From Nostoc sp. NMS9 (GTDB lineage: Bacteria > Cyanobacteriota > Cyanobacteriia > Cyanobacteriales > Nostocaceae): 64,000 nucleotides of DNA. Both the position numbers and the translations under genes were made by a program. The DNA lies in assembly GCF_017114995.1 (NCBI RefSeq), contig NZ_JABXKL010000007.1:1-64000 (forward strand), written 5' to 3'. Below the pieces are notes generated by a model that was not told the origin of the DNA, did no database searches, and saw only the letters and a list, made by a program, of their open reading frames with translations. Shown here piece by piece: positions 10,253 through 18,331 of the stretch (the first letter of the stretch is position 1; each line of letters opens with the position of its first letter).

Positions 10253-10313
10253 AGCAATTGAGTTTTTAATTTTTCATCTTCAATTTTTAATTGTTTTAAT
10301 TACTGGTACTAAG

Positions 10314-12296
10314 ATGACTTCAGTTTCTATTAGTGATAATTCCTCAAAATTTTCCGGCAACAGCCGTTCATTACTCAAAAAAAGAACGCTGTTATTTCGC
10401 TACCTGGCAGAAATCAATTTAATTTTTGGTATCTGGTATTTGCAATGGCGCGTCACCCATTCCATCAATTTTGATGCCCTCTGGATTTCGATTCCTTTGT
10501 TGATAGCAGAGATTTACAGCTATTTCGGTGGCGTAATGTTTGTAATTGGGTTGTGGCGACCTTTAGTCAGACAAATTAAGTCTCTCGACCAGATGACCCC
10601 ACCCATACCCAAAGCCGACTGGCCAACAGTGGATGTATTTGTAACCTGCTACAACGAGCCGAAAGAAATTGTCGAAGAAACTGCCAAAGCCGCCCTAGCA
10701 ATGGATTATCCGCCAACAAAGTTACGCGTTTATGTGCTGGATGACGGGAACTCGGCTGATATGCGAGCGATGACAGAAAGATTGTGTATTGAAGATTTGC
10801 AGTCACCACAATTACAGCTAGAAGCGGAACGGATTGATGCAGAACATTCTGGTTTGTTGGAGCGCTTGAAGCAACTAGAAAATCTGATACCTAATACTCA
10901 AGCTGCCGAACAATGGCTGCAAACATCATCAGAATCAGTGGTGAACCAGCCTGCGGCTGGATTTGTGCAAAGTTTGCGATCGCTGATTCTTTGGCTACCT
11001 CCGACTCATCAAAGTATTCGCGATCGTCTAATTACAGAACGCAAAGCTTTAGAAGAAGCTATTCGTAAGAAAGAACTAGAACTAGTTGAACTTGCTCGTT
11101 TTCGCTACATTGCTCGTCCTAAGACGCCTGGTGTGGCACATCATGCCAAAGCAGGCAACATTAATTATGCAATTTTTTCTGGAGAAACGTCAGGGAATTT
11201 TATTGTTACTCTAGATGCTGACCACATTCCCAAGCGAAATTTTCTCAAGCGAGTTCTGCCTTATTTCTACACCTATAATCTTTCAACAGGAAAATATGAC
11301 CAGAATCAAATTGCTTTTGTACAGACCCGCCAGGATTTTTACAATATTCCTCCAGGCGATCCTTTTGGACATCGAGCAAATTTATTTTATGGGCCGCTTC
11401 AACAAGGTAAAGATGGCATGAATGCTGCGTTTTATACGGGCACAAATGCAATCCTCAGACGTGAAGCATTAGTGAGTGTCGGACTGCAAAATTTTGCTGA
11501 TGAATTTGCCAAAGATGAAAAACGTTTAGATGAATTTGATTTAGTTGGTGGGGTATCCAGTAATAGTATTACGGAAGATATGAATACAGCAATGCGTCTG
11601 CATAGTGCTGGCTGGAAATCTATTTATCACAATGAACTTTTGGCAGAAGGTTTAGCCCCAGACGATCTAAGTTCTACTCTTAAACAGCGGCTACGCTGGG
11701 CACAAGGAACTATCCAAGTGCTAGTGAGGGAAAATCCACTGACAAAATCAGGGCTAACCTTTTGGCAAAGGTTGCAATATTTCAAGACGATGTATAGTTA
11801 TTTCTCTGGTTTTGCAACTCTGGTTTTTATTTCTTGTCCAATTATCTATTTTTTTACGGACATTGTTCCAGTTAGAAGCTACGGCCCTGACTTTGCCATA
11901 CACTTTTTTCCAGCTTTTATTATTAACCGTCTGACTTTTCTGGCAGCCACCTGGGGCATTCCAGCTAGAGAAGTATGGCGTTCTGAACAATATGCGATCG
12001 CTTTATTCCCCTTATTAATCCAAGCTGTATGGAGTGTGTTCACAGGACAAAAACTCAATTTCCAAGTCACACCTAAGCAGCGGCAATCCGGGATTTATCT
12101 CCGGCTTGTTTGGCCGCAGTTGGTTATTTTTATCCTTACCATCTTGGGGATGTTATGGAGCCTTTACCAATTCGCAATTGGCCATTTAAATAATCCTGAG
12201 GTTCACCTGCTCAATGGTGGATGGGCTATCTATAATTTATTACTTTTGTGGGCGATCGTCCGCGCATCTGTTTGGCAGCCTCCAAAAGAGGTTTAA
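10314..12296 (+). CDS. Cellulose-synthase-like family 2 glycosyltransferase
   Basis: A processive membrane GT2 that polymerises a beta-linked polysaccharide from a nucleotide sugar. Two N-terminal membrane helices (about 25-45 and 55-80) precede the catalytic domain. The motifs are present: LDDGN (Asp143), HAKAGN (Lys279), LDADH, TED and QRLRW. Four or five membrane helices follow, ending in a helix near residue 640. There is no PilZ domain, so c-di-GMP control as in BcsA is not expected. About 136 residues separate the first Asp from the HAKAGN Lys; in BcsA I would expect about 45. The extra part is a charged, coiled-coil-like insertion. I chose ATG 10314 because the in-frame extension to 10227 runs through AT-rich heptad repeat DNA. 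The gene belongs with the DUF3131/GH26 genes upstream. The product sugar is unknown. Confidence 0.9.
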   Translation: MTSVSISDNSSKFSGNSRSLLKKRTLLFRYLAEINLIFGIWYLQWRVTHSINFDALWISIPLLIAEIYSYFGGVMFVIGLWRPLVRQIKSLDQMTPPIPKADWPTVDVFVTCYNEPKEIVEETAKAALAMDYPPTKLRVYVLDDGNSADMRAMTERLCIEDLQSPQLQLEAERIDAEHSGLLERLKQLENLIPNTQAAEQWLQTSSESVVNQPAAGFVQSLRSLILWLPPTHQSIRDRLITERKALEEAIRKKELELVELARFRYIARPKTPGVAHHAKAGNINYAIFSGETSGNFIVTLDADHIPKRNFLKRVLPYFYTYNLSTGKYDQNQIAFVQTRQDFYNIPPGDPFGHRANLFYGPLQQGKDGMNAAFYTGTNAILRREALVSVGLQNFADEFAKDEKRLDEFDLVGGVSSNSITEDMNTAMRLHSAGWKSIYHNELLAEGLAPDDLSSTLKQRLRWAQGTIQVLVRENPLTKSGLTFWQRLQYFKTMYSYFSGFATLVFISCPIIYFFTDIVPVRSYGPDFAIHFFPAFIINRLTFLAATWGIPAREVWRSEQYAIALFPLLIQAVWSVFTGQKLNFQVTPKQRQSGIYLRLVWPQLVIFILTILGMLWSLYQFAIGHLNNPEVHLLNGGWAIYNLLLLWAIVRASVWQPPKEV

Positions 12297-12384
12297 AAGG
12301 TAAGTAAAGAAAGCTGGAAAAGGGCAGGTGAATAAATAACTCATGACTGCTAACTTGCAAATCTAATTTAGAAAGAAAACAGCT

Positions 12385-13098
12385 ATGAACACTCATTCAG
12401 ACTCAAAAAACTTTGGTCAGCGAAATGTCTTAACAATCTATGCTCATGCTGATGATGAAGTTTTACCTGCTGCTGGTACTCTCAGTCTGATGTCCAAAGC
12501 AGGATGGAATGTTCGTTGCTTAATTTTGACTGATGGCGGTTTTTCTAGTTCGCCTATTAAGGGTACACGTCATCAAGAAGCAGATGCAGCTGGTAAAATC
12601 ATCGGTGCAACTTATGAGTTTCATGCACTTGAGGAGTGCAATTTCTCCACACAAGCAGTGATTAAAGTTACTGAAGAAGCTCTTGGGCGTTGGCAACCGG
12701 ATCTGATTATTACTCACGCACCACAACCTGAAAAATATGGGCATAGAGATCATGAAGTGTGTGCGATCGCAGTTTCTAATGTTGCTACCCGCAAAAACAT
12801 CCCCTTGTGGTATTCAGCACCACCTGTTTTTTTGCGGGGTTTTGAACCCAACTTTTTTGTGGATATCACCTCTGTAATTGAGGAAAAAGTTGCAGCGATC
12901 GGTTGTTATGAATCAGAATTAAATAAAGCATTTATGCAACTTGATGCCATACTTGTTCTGTCTCGCTTTTGGGCGCGTGAGTTAGGTCAAAAAGACGGCT
13001 ATTTTGAAGCTTTTGAAATTTCTCGGCAATGGGTTGATGCTAGCTTTTTTACGGCAATTGCAAATAATAGCAATCAGCAAGTAGTAAAACAAAGCTAA
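12385..13098 (+). CDS. PIG-L/LmbE family N-deacetylase
   Basis: Zinc-dependent de-N-acetylase fold. The metal-binding signature is AHADDE at residues 20-25 (usually AHPDDE), and the third ligand region is KYGHRDHE near residue 122. PIG-L enzymes remove acetyl groups from N-acetylglucosaminyl conjugates. Directly downstream of a polysaccharide synthase, modification of an amino sugar in the same glycan is a plausible role, but small-molecule or protein-linked substrates cannot be excluded. Length (237) is normal. There is no signal peptide, so it acts in the cytoplasm. It lies 88 bases after the GT2 gene and 73 bases before the STAS gene on the same strand. Confidence 0.88.
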   Translation: MNTHSDSKNFGQRNVLTIYAHADDEVLPAAGTLSLMSKAGWNVRCLILTDGGFSSSPIKGTRHQEADAAGKIIGATYEFHALEECNFSTQAVIKVTEEALGRWQPDLIITHAPQPEKYGHRDHEVCAIAVSNVATRKNIPLWYSAPPVFLRGFEPNFFVDITSVIEEKVAAIGCYESELNKAFMQLDAILVLSRFWARELGQKDGYFEAFEISRQWVDASFFTAIANNSNQQVVKQS

Positions 13099-13171
13099 TT
13101 GCAGACTTTATCTATTGCAGTTTTCATTAATTCAATGCCAAAATATAACTACATAACAGGAAAATAAAATC

Positions 13172-13498
13172 ATGAGTTTGAATGTAAAAGTACTAGAAAT
13201 ATCTGGAATTCTAGATGGTATTAGAGGTAATGAACTACGTCGTGAAGTTAGCGGTCTGCTGGCAAATGGAGCCGATATTTTGTTGATTGACATGAAAGAA
13301 GTAAGGTTTATTGATAGCTCTGGTTTAGGTGCTTTAGTATCAGCAATGCAAATGGTTCGAACTGCTAACGCTAAACTGTTTGTCTGTTCAATAAGCGATC
13401 AAGTCAGGATGTTGTTTGAACTAACTAAAATGGATAGAATTTTTCAAACCTTTGCTGACAAAGATGAATTTTACCGCCAAATATTGGCAACACAATAA
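13172..13498 (+). CDS. STAS-domain anti-sigma-factor antagonist
   Basis: A single STAS domain of 108 residues like SpoIIAA/RsbV. The phosphorylatable serine motif is intact: FIDSSGLGAL, with Ser50 aligning with SpoIIAA Ser58. In partner switching the unphosphorylated form binds the RsbW-type kinase and frees its target; the PP2C phosphatase restores that form. Both partners are adjacent (phosphatase at 13541-14728 on the other strand, kinase at 14879-15298). The start is supported by AGGAAAA about ten bases upstream. The trio resembles the Synechocystis IcfG/Slr1861/Slr1856 cluster and the Nostoc HmpUVW system in composition. Confidence 0.92.
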   Translation: MSLNVKVLEISGILDGIRGNELRREVSGLLANGADILLIDMKEVRFIDSSGLGALVSAMQMVRTANAKLFVCSISDQVRMLFELTKMDRIFQTFADKDEFYRQILATQ

Positions 13499-13540
13499 GC
13501 TATTATGCAATCCACATTTAAGTATGCATAGCTGACTATT

Positions 13541-14728
13541 CTAACCAAAGTTAACTTTTACTAAAGATAAGTCATCATCAAGATTATCTTGAGTATTTAA
13601 GGTGAGAATCTTCGCTAAGAGTTGATTGAGGTTACAGGTATTCTGACTATATTTGGTTAGTAAGTCAATGAATGCATCGATCCCCCAAATTTTACCATCT
13701 GACTGGTTAATTTCATAAGCACCATCACTAAAGATGTATAGAGTGCTGTTTTCTTCGACCTCGAAAACAGCATCTTCAAATTGAACTTCAGGTAAAAAGC
13801 CAATTGGTAAATCTAAAGAAGTTAGCTGTTTAACTTCGATGTTATTAGTGGAGGTATTAGATAACAGTAAAGCTGGTGGATGTCCGGCGTTGGCATAAAT
13901 GAGTTGACGTTTAAGGCGGTGATAAACTCCATACCAAATTGTAAAGTATTTATCACCGTGCTTACTCATTTGGAAGGCATGATTGAGTGCTCTCAGGACT
14001 TCACTTGGTTGACAAAAGTTAGTGTTTGGTAGAGATTGCGATCGCAAAACATTCAACACCGATACCGATAGGAGAGCTGAACCCACTCCATGACCTGATA
14101 CATCTAACAAATAAATTGCCAAATGATCCTCGTCAATCCAATGATGGTCGAAGCAATCGCCTCCTAGCTGTGCTGAAGGAATAAACAGATTTTCTGTAGT
14201 TACTGCTCCTACAAGCGGTGAGGGTAAAAGCGATCGCACATAATCAGCGGCCTCAGCTAATTCTGCTTCCAAAATTTGCTTTTGAGTTTGCAAATCCTGA
14301 TTTAGTGTCTCCAAAGCTTGCTTTTGACTTTGTAAATCCTGATTTAGCTGGTGTAACCTTAGTCCCGCTCTTACCCGTGCTTTCAATTCATTCATCTCTA
14401 TCGGTTTGGAGATAAACTCATCCGCTCCAGCATCAAGTCCTCTAACTCTATCTTCCTCCTCTCCTCGAGCTGCTCCCCTAGCCGTCAATAGAATAAAAAA
14501 AGTAGTTGCTAACTCTGGATCTGTTCTAATTCGACGACATACTTCTAGCCCATCTACTTGTGACATCATCCAGTCACAGATAATCAGAGCCGGATGTAGC
14601 AGTTGTGCTTGTCTAATTCCTTCTTCACCATTGCTAGCTACAGTAGTCTCATAACCCTGCCTTTGGAGTGTGCTTTTCAGTACTGCTCGCACTGTCGGGT
14701 CATCATCAATAACCAGAATTTTAAACAT
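13541..14728 (-). CDS. Response regulator with PP2C (RsbU/SpoIIE-type) phosphatase domain
   Basis: Residues 1-125 are a receiver domain with DDD at 8-10, phospho-acceptor Asp52 (ICDWMM) and the conserved Lys in SKPIE. Residues about 128-165 are a coiled coil with an imperfect internal duplication (LNQDLQSQKQ / LNQDLQTQKQ). Residues about 170-395 are a PP2C-type phosphatase with GGDCFD, DVSGHG, a later SDG and the terminal DD pair for metal binding. A phosphorelay signal therefore probably controls dephosphorylation of the STAS partner. It is convergent with the STAS gene (42 bases between stops) and divergent from the RsbW-like gene (150 bases between starts), so expression of the antagonistic kinase and phosphatase may share one control region. 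Confidence 0.92.
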   Translation of the reverse strand: MFKILVIDDDPTVRAVLKSTLQRQGYETTVASNGEEGIRQAQLLHPALIICDWMMSQVDGLEVCRRIRTDPELATTFFILLTARGAARGEEEDRVRGLDAGADEFISKPIEMNELKARVRAGLRLHQLNQDLQSQKQALETLNQDLQTQKQILEAELAEAADYVRSLLPSPLVGAVTTENLFIPSAQLGGDCFDHHWIDEDHLAIYLLDVSGHGVGSALLSVSVLNVLRSQSLPNTNFCQPSEVLRALNHAFQMSKHGDKYFTIWYGVYHRLKRQLIYANAGHPPALLLSNTSTNNIEVKQLTSLDLPIGFLPEVQFEDAVFEVEENSTLYIFSDGAYEINQSDGKIWGIDAFIDLLTKYSQNTCNLNQLLAKILTLNTQDNLDDDLSLVKVNFG

Positions 14729-14878
14729 AAATTACAGTTTACTAAGTAAAATGATTGGTAAATAGTTGCTTTAATTTAAGTTATATGCAATTTAGTTTTT
14801 AATGTATAGTAAAAATACTCAAATTAAATAAACTAATTAACGAATATGATGATTTCACAATATTTTCTTAGTTAAGAA

Positions 14879-15298
14879 GTGAATAATAAAATTTATCTCA
14901 AAGTCAACACAGACCTGACAGCTTCACCTCAAGTTTTGTCTTGGTTCGAGCAGATGAATCAACCACCTATTCCCGATCAACAAATTTGGTGGCAATGTCA
15001 AACGCTGATGATAGAAGGCTTTACTAACATTGTTGAACATGCTCACAAAAATTTACCTATTGAAACTCCGATTGAGATGGAAGCTGTGCGGTTAGATGAA
15101 TATATAGAAATTCGCATCTGGTCTCAAGGTGAACCATTTAACTTAGAACAGCAATTGCGCCAAACCTCTGAATTTGAGGATAACGATCAAGAGCGCGGGC
15201 GGGGTTTAAAAATTATGTCGGCCATTGCCGACAAATTGAGTTATGAGCCGACATTAGATAATCGTTACTGCTTATTTATTAGTAAATATTACAAATGA
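14879..15298 (+). CDS. RsbW-like anti-sigma serine kinase (HATPase_c_2)
   Basis: A small GHKL ATPase of 139 residues. The N box is recognisable (EGFTNIVEHAH), and the ATP-lid glycine box is ERGRGLKIM. The G1 box, normally D-x-G-x-PF, reads SQGEPF, so the Asp that contacts adenine is replaced. That may weaken ATP binding or mean the protein acts mainly as a binding switch. The start is GTG at 14879. No closer ATG fits the N-terminal family alignment. By position and family it should phosphorylate the STAS protein (13172-13498). Its sigma-factor or other target is not in the window. Confidence 0.85.
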   Translation: MNNKIYLKVNTDLTASPQVLSWFEQMNQPPIPDQQIWWQCQTLMIEGFTNIVEHAHKNLPIETPIEMEAVRLDEYIEIRIWSQGEPFNLEQQLRQTSEFEDNDQERGRGLKIMSAIADKLSYEPTLDNRYCLFISKYYK

Positions 15299-15321
15299 TT
15301 GGAGTAGAAAGATAATGACTA

Positions 15322-17751
15322 CTAACTCATAATTAAAAACTCTTGGATGCGTTTAATAAACTCTTCTAACTCTAAGATTAAGTGAGTGGTACCTTGACGC
15401 TCTTGGTTTATCGCTAATTGTTCTAGTTTTTCTGCTGCTAGATGCATGGTTGTAACTCCCATATTGGCACTAGAACCTTTAATTTGATGGCCTTGGAGCG
15501 CTATTTGCTCAAAGTCGTGAGCTGTGATCGCTATTTTAATGACCTCTAGACGAGGTTGAATATCTTCAACAAATATTTGCAGTAGTTCCAATTCAAATTC
15601 TGGGTTATTTTCTGAAAGTTGATGCAAGCGTTCCCAATCAATTGGGAGGTCAACTGAATCTATATCTGTTGTAGAAACTTTCTGCTCTATAGCAGCTGTT
15701 TCTTTTGCCTTGAATATCACACTTCCCCAATGCTCTAACGTTGCTGCCAAATTTTCTTTCATTACTGGCTTGCTCAAATAGTCGTCCATTCCAGCATCTA
15801 GACACATTTGTTTGTCTTGTTTCATTGCATTAGCTGTCATCGCAATTACCACAGGACGACGACCACTAGCAAAGCTGCTTTCTTGCCAACGATGAATTTG
15901 TTTTGTGGTTTCCAAACCGTCGAGAATCGGCATTTGGCAATCCATCAGAATTAAATCATAGGGAATTTTTTCTAATAGCTGCAACGCTTCTTTCCCATTA
16001 TTAGCGACATCAGCACTGTAGCCCAGGCTTTTGAGTTGCTTCAAGGCTATTTTCTGATTCACCAGATTATCTTCAGTTAAAAGAATTCTTAATTTATGTA
16101 GGTCAGGAGACGTGGAAGAAGACGCGGGGACGCTTAATAACTCCTGACTTCTGAACGCCAGTTGCTCCACTTGGGGAGACTCGATCGCTTTTGGTATCTC
16201 CTGTTGGGAGAAGACCACACTGGCTCCTTCTGACTCTTCTGGAATAACAGAAGCGGCAATCGTAAAGTAAAATGTGCTACCTGCATTAAGTTCACTTTCA
16301 ACCCAAATTCTGCCACCCATTAACTCGCACAGTTGCTTGCAGATGGCAAGACCTAAGCCAGTACCGCCATACTGTCGAGTAATGGAGGAGTTAACTTGAC
16401 TGAAAGCTTTAAATAAACGCTCCAGGCGATCGCGTGGAATTCCGATACCTGTATCTTTAATACTAAACTGAATTTCGTCAGTATTTGCAGCAGAAGAATG
16501 ATTAATATCGCTATTATTGTGAGTTATAACTGAAACTTCTATGCTTCCAGTTTCGGTAAATTTAATCGCATTACTGATTAAATTAATCAAGACTTGGCGC
16601 AGTCTGGTGATATCTCCCACAATCGTAGTAGGAAGTTGAGGACTATCTAAAAATATGAGTTTTAAACCTTTTTCTCTAGCTGTAGGTGCAAGCATATAAA
16701 AAGCCTCATTAATGCAATTTCGCAAAGCAAAAGGCTCCTCTTCGAGTTCTAAGTTGCCCGATTGTATTTTGGAGAAGTCAAGGAAATCGTTAATAATTTT
16801 GAGTAAAGAATTTCCACTGGTATAAATGGTTTCAACAAAGTCTTCCTGTTCAGCAGTCAATTCAGTATATTGGAGCAAACTGGCCATACCAATTACCGAT
16901 GCGATCGGAGTCCGAACTTCATGGCTAATCATCGCTAAGAATTCCTGTTTAGCAAGTTCTGCCTGCTTTCGTTCAGTCATGTCTCGCAAAATGTAAACAT
17001 AACCTTGAAAATGTTCAATTTCTGTCTTTACAATTGAGGATGAAAAAGCTACGGGAATTGTTTTACCACTTTTGGTATAACAAACGGTTTCTACTTCTTT
17101 TACTAAAAAATTTATGTCTTGACTGTGGGATATATCAATATCATCAATTGTCAATGGATACTTATTGACTTCTCTAATCACTTTTGCGATCGGTTGACCG
17201 ATAAGCTCTATTTCGTTATATTGCAATAAAATTTGTGCGGCATAATTCATTTTTTTTATCTCGCCTGATAGTGTTGTCACTAACAAGGCATCCGCCATTG
17301 ATGTCACAATTTGGTCAATATATTGTTTAGAAGCCTTTAAGTTACGTAATAAAAGATTTGCTTCATTTGCACCTTGAAATAAAGATTGCTCAAGCACCAT
17401 CCGTTCTGTGGCATCTTCGACAACAATGGTTAGTCGATTGCTAAAATGGTGTTCTTGGAAATTATTAGTAATACGAATATCAATATATAAAGGAGAAGCC
17501 GTATCTGGCGATCGCCTAATTCCTTTTAATTCAAAATTATCTTGTTCTCCCTGGAGAATTGCATCAAAAATATCTTCCAGTCCCTCTAATTCTGGAAACA
17601 CAATCCGAACATCCTGACCGAGCTTCACTTCATGAGGAATATCGGCAAAATGATTTAATCCCAAAGACATTTCTAGAATCTTGAAGTTTTCATCAATTAT
17701 CAAATATTCAATACCACATACAGATAATAAATTTGTCAAAAATGAATTCAT
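15322..17751 (-). CDS. Hybrid histidine kinase PAS-PAS-HisKA-HATPase-REC-Hpt
   Basis: A soluble 809-residue kinase with no membrane segment. Two PAS domains occupy about 1-130 and 140-265 ([13 protein letters not shown] closes the second). HisKA follows with ISHEVRTP near residue 275, then a HATPase with [18 protein letters not shown] and [12 protein letters not shown] linker of about 50 residues partly derived from repeat DNA leads to a receiver domain ([12 protein letters not shown]) and an Hpt domain ([12 protein letters not shown]). The complete His-Asp-His chain allows phosphotransfer to a separate regulator, such as the REC-PP2C protein nearby. The REC-Hpt portion is nearly the same as that of the 21698-26455 kinase. 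It lies 5 bases downstream of the small GTPase gene on the same strand, so the two are probably co-transcribed. Confidence 0.93.
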   Translation of the reverse strand: MNSFLTNLLSVCGIEYLIIDENFKILEMSLGLNHFADIPHEVKLGQDVRIVFPELEGLEDIFDAILQGEQDNFELKGIRRSPDTASPLYIDIRITNNFQEHHFSNRLTIVVEDATERMVLEQSLFQGANEANLLLRNLKASKQYIDQIVTSMADALLVTTLSGEIKKMNYAAQILLQYNEIELIGQPIAKVIREVNKYPLTIDDIDISHSQDINFLVKEVETVCYTKSGKTIPVAFSSSIVKTEIEHFQGYVYILRDMTERKQAELAKQEFLAMISHEVRTPIASVIGMASLLQYTELTAEQEDFVETIYTSGNSLLKIINDFLDFSKIQSGNLELEEEPFALRNCINEAFYMLAPTAREKGLKLIFLDSPQLPTTIVGDITRLRQVLINLISNAIKFTETGSIEVSVITHNNSDINHSSAANTDEIQFSIKDTGIGIPRDRLERLFKAFSQVNSSITRQYGGTGLGLAICKQLCELMGGRIWVESELNAGSTFYFTIAASVIPEESEGASVVFSQQEIPKAIESPQVEQLAFRSQELLSVPASSSTSPDLHKLRILLTEDNLVNQKIALKQLKSLGYSADVANNGKEALQLLEKIPYDLILMDCQMPILDGLETTKQIHRWQESSFASGRRPVVIAMTANAMKQDKQMCLDAGMDDYLSKPVMKENLAATLEHWGSVIFKAKETAAIEQKVSTTDIDSVDLPIDWERLHQLSENNPEFELELLQIFVEDIQPRLEVIKIAITAHDFEQIALQGHQIKGSSANMGVTTMHLAAEKLEQLAINQERQGTTHLILELEEFIKRIQEFLIMS

Positions 17752-17756
17752 CTTAA

Positions 17757-18281
17757 TTAAATTAAACGAGTGGCTAAAGCTTGAAAGATTTTGTCAACAT
17801 TATTGCCAGTTTTAGCTGAAGTTACATAAGTATCTAATATATTAGGTTGATTGGTGAATTGATACATTTGACAGATTTTTTCTAAATATTCGGCTGCAAT
17901 CATATCTGATTTGTTCAGTGCAACAACAATATAGCTGTTAGGATTAACAGCTAAAAAAGTTTGAATATGCTCATGGATATGATGGAGCGTTTCTGGTTGT
18001 GTCACATCACCGACTATCACAGCACCTTTAGAACCTTGAAAATAATTTTTAGCAACTGCCTTAAACTTATTACTGCCTTCAATATCCCAAATTATTAACT
18101 GTAAGTTTTGTTCCAAGAGTAGGTCTTTTTCGGAAACACAAACCAATTTACGAGAGATTTTTACTCCTACGGTTGAAAGGTATTCATCACTAAACTGACA
18201 CTCTACAAATTGGCGAATCAGACTAGTTTTACCAACACCAAAATCACCAAATAAGCATATTTTTTTAGAGATTGTAGACAT
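17757..18281 (-). CDS. Rab/Ras-like small GTPase
   Basis: A 174-residue stand-alone G domain. G1 is GDFGVGKTS (12-20), G3 is WDIEG, G4 is NKSD and G5 is TSAK. The residue after the G3 glycine, Gln in Ras/Rab, is Ser here (WDIEGSNKF), so intrinsic hydrolysis should be poor and a partner may complete the active site. There is no lipidation motif or membrane segment. The gene lies 50 bases downstream of the longin/BON/OmpA gene and 5 bases upstream of a hybrid kinase, all on the minus strand, which suggests one operon. Bacterial small GTPases such as MglA work with roadblock/longin-type partners, and such a domain appears in the neighbouring product. Confidence 0.9.
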   Translation of the reverse strand: MSTISKKICLFGDFGVGKTSLIRQFVECQFSDEYLSTVGVKISRKLVCVSEKDLLLEQNLQLIIWDIEGSNKFKAVAKNYFQGSKGAVIVGDVTQPETLHHIHEHIQTFLAVNPNSYIVVALNKSDMIAAEYLEKICQMYQFTNQPNILDTYVTSAKTGNNVDKIFQALATRLI

Positions 18282-18331
18282 AGTTGAAGAAAAATAGAGA
18301 ATATTTTATCAAAATCATAGCTACTATAAAC

